Shown here: piece after piece, positions 52,550-59,229 of the stretch
How the letters are laid out: each line of letters opens with the position of its first letter
Position numbering within the stretch: the stretch's first letter is position 1
From: an uncultured Lachnospiraceae bacterium
GTDB lineage: Bacteria; Bacillota; Clostridia; Lachnospirales; Lachnospiraceae
Direction: 5' to 3'
DNA: 59,229 nt
Assembly (NCBI GenBank): GCA_947652925.1
Contig: CANTEW010000011.1
Location: 1 to 59,229, forward strand
Made by a program: the position numbers and the translations under genes
Notes under the pieces: generated by a model
What the model was told of the DNA's origin: nothing
Databases searched by the model: none
What the model saw: the letters and a program-made list of their open reading frames with translations, nothing else

Positions 52550-53704
52550 TCACTCACTGTCTCCGCTCCCGCCGCCGATGATCGAAGAGTAATCGAGCAG
52601 TGTCACCCCAGTCTCCTCATCCTGCACGACTTCCGGTGCTTCCCCGGCCGCTTTGGCCTTCTCCAATAATTCTTCTGCTGTATAGAGCGGGATCGCGATC
52701 TTTGCCGTTGCCTCTTCTTGTTCCGGCTCAGGAGTCTCGTCCTTCTGTTCTTCCTCTTCCGGTGCCCCTTCTGTTTTCGTCTCTTCTTTCTTCTTCTCTT
52801 CTTCCCCTGGAACCCCGTCAAGCGCCGGGATCTCCTGCGTAGGCATCTTCTCCTGTTCCGCTCTCTGTTCCGGGGATACAGCCGTTGTCGCCGCTTCGAT
52901 CTCTTTTTTCAGTTCCTCATGGGCCTGGTCTGCTGCCTGTTCAGCCGGAGAATCGCCGTCCAGGCCCAAGATCGTCTCCACAGGCTCCATATCCTCAATA
53001 AATCCGCCGGTCCGCGCGATCCGCTTCGCCGCTTTCAGTTTCTCTTTCTCCTCGCGCCGCCTCTCTTTCGCCTCTGCTTTCAGCCGGGCTACTTCCGCCT
53101 TCTGGCGGGCGCGGGCTTCTTTTTTCAACTGGCGCGGGTCTTTTTCCTCTGTTCCTTGTCCAGGCACGGCAGATACGGCCGCTTCCTCATAAGTCTCTCC
53201 CTCTTCCTCTCCTTCTTCTTCCTGCGCCCCTTTATCCCTGCCCCACATCTCAGCCAGGACAAACAATATGATCAGGAATACTACTGCCAGCCCGATCACG
53301 ATCAGCCCTTCTGTAGACTGTATGGCCATCAGAAGATAGCCGATGTACCCGATCGTGATCGTCACCTTGGTGACATTCCCCCTGATCGTGATCGCTTTCG
53401 GCTCTGCGCTGGGATTGCTGGTATCAAGGACTGTGAACATGCTATTATCCAGATCGATCTCCTGGACCCGGTACCGATACGCCTGGTTCCCGTCCTGTAT
53501 AACGATAGAGTCACCTATCAGGATATCACTTCCAGTGATCTCCTTTCCATAAGTCACTGAACCCAGCGGGAGATTCGTCTCCTGGTCTGTATCATCGATC
53601 GCGATCGTGGTGATCCCCACAAATGGCGGCACTGCCAGTGCCAGGATACTCAAGATCCCCAAAAATACGATCAAATGTACAATGAATTTTAGAACTTTGG
53701 CCAT
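52550..53704 (-). CDS. Signal-peptidase-like membrane protein with inactive site
   Basis: 384 residues. TM1 (~8-28), an extracellular domain with PLGSVTYG (Ser49) and the strand-rich DILIGDSIVIQ...YRVQEID, then TM2 (~132-153) and a cytoplasmic tail of ~230 highly charged Lys/Glu residues. The first 155 residues follow the plan of SipW-type signal peptidases (GSM-x-P... and THRV). The catalytic His of THRV is replaced by Tyr78 (YRYRV). So it is probably not a peptidase. Role unknown. No clear partner. Confidence 0.65.
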   Translation of the reverse strand: MAKVLKFIVHLIVFLGILSILALAVPPFVGITTIAIDDTDQETNLPLGSVTYGKEITGSDILIGDSIVIQDGNQAYRYRVQEIDLDNSMFTVLDTSNPSAEPKAITIRGNVTKVTITIGYIGYLLMAIQSTEGLIVIGLAVVFLIILFVLAEMWGRDKGAQEEEGEEEGETYEEAAVSAVPGQGTEEKDPRQLKKEARARQKAEVARLKAEAKERRREEKEKLKAAKRIARTGGFIEDMEPVETILGLDGDSPAEQAADQAHEELKKEIEAATTAVSPEQRAEQEKMPTQEIPALDGVPGEEEKKKEETKTEGAPEEEEQKDETPEPEQEEATAKIAIPLYTAEELLEKAKAAGEAPEVVQDEETGVTLLDYSSIIGGGSGDSE

Positions 53705-53847
53705 CTATAATACGCTCCTTCATATTTTTTGCCATTTGATTTTTATTTTAACACCTAATGGGCGATCTGTACACAAAAAGTTGTCTTTCAGTCATGTGTT
53801 TTCTATTATACTCATATATTTGAAACAAACTGATCCTAAGGAATGTC

Positions 53848-54669
53848 ATGAAAAAACAGAATTGGAAAAAGATGCTGGTGACCAGCCTAATCCTCGCCGC
53901 CGCATTCTGCGCAGGAAGGATCGCGGCGCATATCGATAACAGAGTACCGTCCAACGGAACGCTCACCAGAGCTACGGCAGACGGCAACTGGGGCCTTAGT
54001 TTCCCCGAGGAGGGGCAGCCCCCTGTCGCCAACGCTTCTATGGATGAATTAGCGAGATTTGATACCTATTACGCCCAGGACACCGAGGAAAAACGGATCT
54101 ATCTGACCTTCGACTGCGGCTACGAGAACGGGAACACACCCCTGATCCTGGATGCCCTGAAAAAACATAAGGCCCCGGCTACTTTTTTCGTAGTGGGCAA
54201 TTTTGTCTCCACCAGCGGTGACCTGATCAAACGGATGGTGGACGAGGGACACACTGTGGGCAATCACACGTACAGCCATCCGGATATGTCGAAGATCTCC
54301 ACCCAGGAGACTTTCAGTAAAGAACTGTCCCAGGTGGAGGATCTATACAAAGAGATCACCGGGACAGAGATGACAAAATATTATCGGCCGCCCCAGGGCA
54401 AATACAACGAAGCGAATCTGCAGATGGCCAAGGACATGGGCTATAAGACTTTCTTCTGGAGCCTGGCCTATGTGGACTGGTACCAGGATAAACAGCCCAG
54501 CAAAGAGGAGGCATTCGAAAAACTCCTGGGCAGGATCCACCCAGGAGCGATCGTCTTACTGCACAATACCTCTTCTACTAACGGCCAGATCCTGGATGAA
54601 CTCCTGGGGAAATGGGAGGATATGGGCTATACATTCCATCCCCTGGAAGAACTGTGGGCAGGGTCATGA
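53848..54669 (+). CDS. pdaA: PdaA-type polysaccharide deacetylase (spore cortex)
   Basis: 273 residues. Signal or anchor at the start; NodB domain with YLTFDCGYENGNT (metal Asp and catalytic base), GNHTYSHPD (His ligands), YRPPQGKYNE and LLHNTS. The TFDCGYE form and overall length fit PdaA, which removes acetyl groups from muramic acid to form cortex delta-lactam. Single gene; start follows a weak site. Confidence 0.9.
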   Translation: MKKQNWKKMLVTSLILAAAFCAGRIAAHIDNRVPSNGTLTRATADGNWGLSFPEEGQPPVANASMDELARFDTYYAQDTEEKRIYLTFDCGYENGNTPLILDALKKHKAPATFFVVGNFVSTSGDLIKRMVDEGHTVGNHTYSHPDMSKISTQETFSKELSQVEDLYKEITGTEMTKYYRPPQGKYNEANLQMAKDMGYKTFFWSLAYVDWYQDKQPSKEEAFEKLLGRIHPGAIVLLHNTSSTNGQILDELLGKWEDMGYTFHPLEELWAGS

Positions 54670-54689
54670 TCCCTTCCCCTTAAAAAAGA

Positions 54690-54724
54690 GACGTATGCTA
54701 TGACGGGGGCGCATACCGTCTTTT
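54690..54724. terminator. Terminator pdaA / cfa
   Basis: GACGTATGC (54690-54698) pairs with GCATACCGTC (54711-54720) with one bulge, followed by TTTT; between converging genes. Confidence 0.7.
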
Positions 54725-54739
54725 ACGATCTGCATCTGT

Positions 54740-55903
54740 TCAATACCATTTTGTCATCGGCAGCTCATTATTAACATCATTTGTAAAAACGATCTGATGC
54801 AGATCGATGATCCCGTTCATGAATGTGGCCGCACAGGCACACAGATACAATTCCCACATCCGCGCGAAACGTTCGTCGAACATGTCCACCACTTCCCCCC
54901 GGTGTTCCTGGAAGTTCTCATTCCAGCACAGGAGCGTCTTGTTATAGTGCCTGCGCAGGCTTTCCACATCTACGGTGTAGAACCGCATATCGCCCGCGAT
55001 ATGGATGATCTCGCGCAGACTGGGGACGACGCCTCCCGGAAAGATGTATCTCTTTATCCACGCATCTCCCGGATATTCTTTCAGGGCGCTGATAAAATGG
55101 AGCAGGAACACGCCTCCCGGCTCCAGCACGGACTGTACACACTGCATAAACTCCTCGTAATCCCCCCTTCCCACATGTTCCACCATCCCCACGCTCACCA
55201 CACGGTCGAACTGCCGGCCATGTTTCGGCAGATCCCGATAGTCCATCAGACGCACTTCCAGGAGTCCCTCCAACCCTTCTTCCTCTATCCTGTCCTGAAA
55301 TGCTTTGTACTGCTCTTTGCTCAGTGTGATCCCAAGGCCATGCACGCCGTATTTTTTTGCCGCCTCCAGGAGCAGATACCCCCAGCCGCAGCCCACATCC
55401 AGCAGGTGCATGCCTTCATGCAGATCCAGTTTTTTCAGGATGTGGTCCACTTTTCCCATCTGTGCCTGCGTCAGTGTATCGTCCTCATTCTGGAAATAAC
55501 CGCAGGAATAGCTCATGGTGTCGTCCAGCCAGAGTTTGTAAAAATCATTGCCGATATCATAATGGCTCTGCACTTCTTTTTGCTGGTTCTTCTTACTCTT
55601 AGAAGTGAAGATCAGTTTTTTTAACGCCGATGTATCAGTAGAAAATTTCCCCATCTGTCCTAAAAAATGATCCAGTGCGTCATACAGATCCCCTTCGATC
55701 TCAAGGGCGCCGTCCATATACGCCTCGCCCAGCGCCAGGGAGGTACTCGTCATGAGTGCGGACATGGGGATCGGCTTCTTGATCGCCACTGTAAATGCCG
55801 GTCCCCCTTCTCCGATCCTATACTCTTTCCCACCCATCTTTACACAAAAAGGATACTGGTCAAATTTCTCCAAAAAAGATATCAAAATATTTTCTTCTGA
55901 CAT
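54740..55903 (-). CDS. cfa: Cyclopropane-fatty-acyl-phospholipid synthase family methyltransferase
   Basis: 387 residues: N-terminal lipid-binding part, then SAM methyltransferase with LLDVGCGWGYLLLEA (SAM loop) and FDRVVSVGMVEHVG. It adds a methylene bridge to unsaturated acyl chains of membrane lipids. I started it at MSEENILISF (55903) after AAAGGAGG. Confidence 0.9.
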   Translation of the reverse strand: MSEENILISFLEKFDQYPFCVKMGGKEYRIGEGGPAFTVAIKKPIPMSALMTSTSLALGEAYMDGALEIEGDLYDALDHFLGQMGKFSTDTSALKKLIFTSKSKKNQQKEVQSHYDIGNDFYKLWLDDTMSYSCGYFQNEDDTLTQAQMGKVDHILKKLDLHEGMHLLDVGCGWGYLLLEAAKKYGVHGLGITLSKEQYKAFQDRIEEEGLEGLLEVRLMDYRDLPKHGRQFDRVVSVGMVEHVGRGDYEEFMQCVQSVLEPGGVFLLHFISALKEYPGDAWIKRYIFPGGVVPSLREIIHIAGDMRFYTVDVESLRRHYNKTLLCWNENFQEHRGEVVDMFDERFARMWELYLCACAATFMNGIIDLHQIVFTNDVNNELPMTKWY

Positions 55904-55958
55904 GATCTGCTCCTCCTTTCTCACCTATCATTTCCAGGCAATTGCCTGCTATCATTTC

Positions 55959-56987
55959 TCATCTCTGCCGGACAGCCGCCACGATGCTGTCGATCCCAAG
56001 CAAGATCAGACAGACAGCCGCCGCATACCCTATCGCCCGCAGGGTCATGAATGCGAGGAGGGGCCGGAAGACCATCATGACCCCGTTATTTCCCTCAAAG
56101 CCATCCATCTCCGTGAGTAGCTGGTTCAGCGTCTGTTCCCGCTCGTCGTTCCCGCCCATGCGTCCATCCCTTTTCTTTCCGATCGCGTCGATCTCATCGA
56201 TAAAGACAATACACGGCGCTTTTTCTTTTGCCTGCTTGAACAGATCACGCACTTTAGACGCGCCCATGCCCACGAACATCTCTACAAATTCCGACCCCGA
56301 CATGGAGAAAAACGGCACGTCCGCTCCCCCCGCGACCGCCTTTGCCAGCATCGTCTTGCCAGTGCCAGGAGGTCCTACCAAGAGCAGTCCTTTGGGCATG
56401 GAAGCGCCTATCTGGGTGTACTTATCAGGATCGTGCAGATAATCCACGATCTCGGCGAGGTTCTCTTTCGCCTCGTCCTCTCCGGCCACATCCTCAAAAT
56501 GGATGCCCTCCGTGGACTGGACATAGATCTTCGCACTGCTCTTTCCCATGCCGAAAGACATGGCGTTGGCCCCACCGGCATTCTGCATCAGCTTTCTACT
56601 CATATACTGCCCAATACCGACAAAGATAAGCATGGGGAACACCACTGTCAGAAGGATGTTGATCAGCGGCGACCGGGGTTTTTCAATATTTTTTGCGAAT
56701 TTTGCGCCCGCGTCATAAAGCCGCTGCGCCAGAGACGGGTCGTCCATCACGCCGGTCTTGTAGACCGCCGTACCCCCTTTATCTGTAAAGACGATCTGGG
56801 AATCCTCCACCTGTACGCTGCCGATATCCTTTTTTTCCGTCATCTCCATAAAAACGCCGTAATCCACTTCCTCTACCTGTCCCTGCATGAGCAGCGGCGT
56901 TATAAATATATTGAACAGAAAAATGACCAGCAATGTGATCGCATAATAATAGATCAGAGGCTTTTTTGGCGATCTGACTTCTTTCAT
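55959..56987 (-). pseudogene. ftsH: FtsH cut off within the AAA domain, with a foreign membrane tail
   Basis: 343 residues versus ~600 or more for FtsH. Present: TM1, small extracellular domain, TM2 (~110), AAA with Walker [14 protein letters not shown] and Walker [13 protein letters not shown], up to [12 protein letters not shown]. Then the text should be AATNRP...RPGRF; instead it becomes [17 protein letters not shown] plus a membrane segment and stops. The arginine finger, HEAGH zinc protease domain are absent. A deletion has joined ftsH to the tail of another membrane gene. AGAGGAG precedes the start. Confidence 0.82.
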
Positions 56988-57111
56988 AGCAAACTCCTCT
57001 CTTTTTTTCATCCATAGCGATGTCTGCGGGGCAGGCATACCCGTTTATTTTGTACATTATAGAGTCTTTTTATCTCATCCTCAATAGTCAATATGGGCCG
57101 TCTGTATAGAC

Positions 57112-57148
57112 AAAAAGGCCAGAGTGTAAACTTTTTTACCCCCTGGCT
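57112..57148 (-). terminator. Terminator of the TetR gene
   Basis: GGCCAG and CTGGCT arms close a loop holding a GTAAA/TTTAC inner stem; on the minus strand CTTTTTG follows. Confidence 0.65.
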
Positions 57149-57176
57149 CCTCTATCATATATCTTGTCACACCGCG

Positions 57177-57727
57177 CTATCCTGTGGTATCCGGATACGG
57201 AGAGATCTCTCCCTTCAGCAAAAGATAGGTCAGATGGACGATCTCATCCAGATGTTCCGTATCGCTGTCTGTCCATCCACGGAGGATGCCCATGACCGCC
57301 TGGCTGTGATAACGCAGGATGAACTGCGACTCAAAACGGCTGCGGTCCTTATACATATCCCCGGCCTCCATCACCACTTCAAAAAGATGGTAGATATGCT
57401 GCTCCAAAAGCCGCTCGATCTCATCTTTATAATTTGTCTGTATGCTTTTTTTTCATATAGAGCCCGGCATTTGCCACAGCAAGATAAAAATACCGGAGTC
57501 CTTTTTCGGTATCCTGCTGCGCCCTGTATCTCCTGCAGCATATGTTCCGTACTCTGTTCCAAGATCCACCGGATCATATCCGGTATATCTGCAAAATAAT
57601 AATAAAAGGACTGCCTCGTTATGTGGCATTCCTCTACGATATCCTTCACTGTGAGCCTTTTCACATTTTTTTCAAACAAGAGCTTTCTGGCCGCTCCCGC
57701 GATCATTTTTTTCATATCAGCCGACAT
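57177..57727 (-). pseudogene. TetR-family regulator with two frameshifts
   Basis: The N-terminal part (57727 to about 57525) is a TetR HTH: VKRLTVKDIVEECHITRQSFYYYFADIPDMI. The C-terminal part continues in two other frames: DTEKGLRYFYLAVANAGLYMKK, then QTNYKDEIERLLEQHIYHLF to DTTG. One base less at GGG (57522-57524) and one less in the T8 run (57446-57453) rebuild a protein of ~182 residues of normal TetR length. Start at 57727 after GAGGAGG. It may regulate the genes that follow. Confidence 0.75.
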
Positions 57728-57776
57728 AGACGCCTCCTCATCCCACTCAGATCTTTTTTCCGATCTTAATATATTT

Positions 57777-57920
57777 GAGGTTTTAAAACACACTCTAGTA
57801 CTCCATCCAGTCAGAGATCAGAGTAATGCTTTGCCTGATCCACACCATTGCGCCGTTAAAATTTCTAACCGATGCCATCACATTTCCGTCAAAATTTTTC
57901 CTAAATTATATCTTAAAACC
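57777..57920. repeat. Dispersed repeat C, copy 2 (144 bases, near full length)
   Basis: Ends GAGGTTTTAAAACACACTCTAG-like at left and CTAAATTATATCTTAAAACC at right are imperfect inverted copies (about 15 of 20). The interior matches 40439-40544 in reverse complement. No coding capacity. Sits directly upstream of the TetR gene, so it may affect its promoter. Confidence 0.8.
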
Positions 57921-57982
57921 CTATCTTCCCTTAACAAGAGCATACAAAAAACACAACAATTTAATGGACTGTCAACCTTACG

Positions 57983-58021
57983 AAAAACGCCGCTTCCGTT
58001 AAAAATCGGAGCGGTGTTTTT
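57983..58021 (+). terminator. Strong hairpin before the mobilization region
   Basis: AAAAACGCCGCTTCCG (57983-57998) pairs with CGGAGCGGTGTTTTT (58007-58021), ending in T5. It bounds the mobile region on the left. Confidence 0.8.
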
Positions 58022-58027
58022 GTATAT

Positions 58028-58050
58028 CTTCTGGACACCGTGACCAGAAG
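58028..58050. repeat. Palindrome P, copy 1 (possible oriT or relaxosome site)
   Basis: CTTCTGGACACCGTGACC... through CAGAAG: a 23-base near-palindrome (CTTCTGG a CAC c GTG a CCAGAAG). A second copy with 2 base differences is at 58777-58799. The 277 bases from 58051 to the mobC start hold several other stems (GGCTCTGG.../...CCAGAGCC, GCTCCCT.../AGGGAGC) and no gene. Confidence 0.65.
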
Positions 58051-58327
58051 TGCCCCCATTTCCCCCGCTTCGTCCACGGAGGCTCTGGAGGATATATCCC
58101 CCAGAGCCGCTCCCTTTCCCTGGATAGGGAGCGGGCGGGGGGATAGGGTCGAACTGCTTTCTTCTCAAACCGCTGTCTTTCCACGGCTGATGTGTTGAAA
58201 ATCAGCAATCTCAAAGCCTTGCCCCGCAAGGGTTTCCAGCTCCGGTTTTGTGGGGGCTGGTATAGTATCATTCCCCACCCCCGATTTATCGAAATACTGT
58301 CAACATCTGAATTTATGGGAGGTATCT

Positions 58328-58729
58328 ATGAACAGTCAAAATTCAATGCCGTGCAGCTCTGAAAACCAGTCTACACTGGTCGCTGGGAAAAAGCGTATTC
58401 GGAGCACGTCCGTCTGTGTCTGGCTATCCCCGGATGAACAAGCAAAAATCCGGGAGCGCATGGCCGATGTGGGTATTCGCAATCTTTCAGCATATATGAG
58501 AAAAATGGCTCTCAACGGCTATGTGCTCCGTGTTGACCTTGCTCCAGTCAAAGAGATCGTTTCCCTGCAAAAGCGGTGTGCAAATAATCTCAATCAAATC
58601 GCTGTCAGGGTGAATACCTGTGGCGGAGTTTACCCCGAAGAAATCAAGACCCTGCAAAAGGACTATACGGATTTATGGGGGCCTCTCTCTGAACTACTGG
58701 AGAAACTTTCGGAGGTGGTGGCGCTGTAA
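58328..58729 (+). CDS. MobC-like relaxosome accessory protein
   Basis: 133 residues. Pattern SVCVWLSPDEQAKIRERMADVG...NLSAYMRKMALNG and LQKRCANNLNQIAVRVNTCGGVYPEEI is that of MobC-family ribbon-helix-helix proteins, which help relaxase nick oriT. GGGAGG is ~8 bases before the ATG at 58328; the frame is open further up but lacks a ribosome site. No relaxase gene follows in the remaining 500 bases, unlike usual mobC-relaxase pairs. Confidence 0.85.
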   Translation: MNSQNSMPCSSENQSTLVAGKKRIRSTSVCVWLSPDEQAKIRERMADVGIRNLSAYMRKMALNGYVLRVDLAPVKEIVSLQKRCANNLNQIAVRVNTCGGVYPEEIKTLQKDYTDLWGPLSELLEKLSEVVAL

Positions 58730-58776
58730 GCGCATAAGGCCCAGGAGCGTCAGCGACAGGGCCGCAGACAAAAGGA

Positions 58777-58799
58777 CTTCTGGTCACCGTGAGCAGAAG
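58777..58799. repeat. Palindrome P, copy 2
   Basis: CTTCTGGTCACCGTGAGCAG... : same 23-base palindrome as at 58028, just past mobC. Confidence 0.65.
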
Positions 58800-58851
58800 T
58801 CCCAGGCGGGTTTGGGGGCACCTCAACAAGCATTTTTGCGAAGCAAAAATT

Positions 58852-58870
58852 GCAAGTGTTATACACTTGC
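58852..58870. repeat. Palindrome GCAAGTGT-TAT-ACACTTGC
   Basis: Perfect 8-bp arms with a 3-base centre, 10 bases after a TTTTTGC/GCAAAAA hairpin (58833-58849). Non-coding stretch between mobC and the next gene; possible oriT-related site. Confidence 0.55.
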
Positions 58871-58987
58871 CCTGCTTGCCGTTTAGTGCGTCCCTTGGAA
58901 ATGGCGCAAAAGAGGCTCTCTTGCATTTTTAGGTGAAGTAAAATATAATAAAGGGAACATAAAATCAACCAGTGATCAGGAGGCCCT

Positions 58988-59229
58988 ATGGCAAATATTT
59001 TAATTGTTGAAGACGAAAAAGCCATGCAGGACATCATTGCAGACTATATGCGAAAGGGTGGGCATACCTGCTTTACCGCTGACGATGGCATAGATGCTCT
59101 TGTCACGCTGAAAAATCATCCTATGGACTTGATAATCCTGGATGTGATGATGCCCCATCTGGACGGTTTCTCCGTCTGCAAGATGGCGCGGGAAATGAGC
59201 AATATGCCCATTATCATGCTGACCGCCAA
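58988..59229 (+). CDS. Response regulator, N-terminal part (cut by window end)
   Basis: 80 residues of a receiver domain: ILIVEDEKAM (acidic pocket), LIILDVMMPHLDG (acceptor Asp), IIMLTA (Thr). AGGAGG is 5 bases before the ATG. Probably an OmpR-type regulator of a cargo two-component system; the output domain is outside the window. Confidence 0.9.
   Translation, partial: MANILIVEDEKAMQDIIADYMRKGGHTCFTADDGIDALVTLKNHPMDLIILDVMMPHLDGFSVCKMAREMSNMPIIMLTA

Overview
The window looks like a chromosomal segment of a Gram-positive anaerobe of the Lachnospiraceae type (Clostridium cluster XIVa). The pointers are SpoVG, a YlmC/YmxH-type sporulation protein, a PdaA-type cortex deacetylase, paired GlgC/GlgD, an NrdG2-like activase, a CD1871A-type CXXC micro-protein, a HrcA/CIRCE-controlled small heat-shock gene, strong AGGAGG ribosome sites and moderate GC. 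No rRNA, tRNA or CRISPR array was recognised. Species is not assignable from the sequence alone. || Region 1 (1-4735) is a decayed integrated element. It has the tail of an IS1182-type transposase, a membrane protein overlapping an FtsK/HerA-like ATPase, then a perfect 8-bp stem-loop whose loop carries CAGTATTAC. That matches the NANTATTAC nonanucleotide of CRESS-DNA virus origins. Directly after it lies a frameshifted gene for a CRESS-like Rep (HUH endonuclease plus superfamily 3 helicase), then two unknown genes, an excisionase and a broken tyrosine integrase. This is the most unusual system in the window. || Region 2 (4736-25500) is mostly core chromosome: CIRCE-hsp20 with an SGNH hydrolase, membrane-bound XRE regulator, polar amino-acid ABC transporter without a binding protein, alpha/beta hydrolase, aldo/keto reductase-ferredoxin, NrdG2, two large repeat-containing proteins (one a secreted DUF5722-type protein), a 3D-domain cell-wall protein, spoVG, glgCD, murC, glmS. 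|| Region 3 (25500-38750) has a hybrid sensor kinase, D-psicose/D-tagatose 3-epimerase, chemoreceptor, phosphopantetheinyl transferase, YlmC, nrdR, and a Ter-type stress module (CitE-like lyase converging on terD, phosphoribosyltransferase-TRSP and stiP), then a GltD-like flavoprotein. || Region 4 (38750-45720) is scarred by small non-autonomous elements. One MITE with perfect 22-bp ends sits at a TA inside a nucleotidyltransferase gene. A second nest of MITEs abuts a 5'-truncated isomerase. This is followed by a frameshifted trimethylamine-methyltransferase-family gene, a TetR regulator and a chimeric transporter (MFS front, sodium-solute-symporter back). || Region 5 (45690-57730) has a thiol/ferredoxin operon (TlpA, CD1871A, NapH-like), a two-component system with an FtsX/MacB-type ABC exporter, a signal-peptidase-like protein lacking the catalytic His, pdaA, cfa, an FtsH cut off inside its AAA domain, and a frameshifted TetR. 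|| Region 6 (57777-59229) enters another mobile element: a repeat shared with region 4, mobC flanked by repeated palindromes resembling an oriT, and the start of a response regulator cut by the window edge. || Many of the broken genes are broken by one-base changes in homopolymer runs. These may be real decay or consensus errors and need read-level checking.
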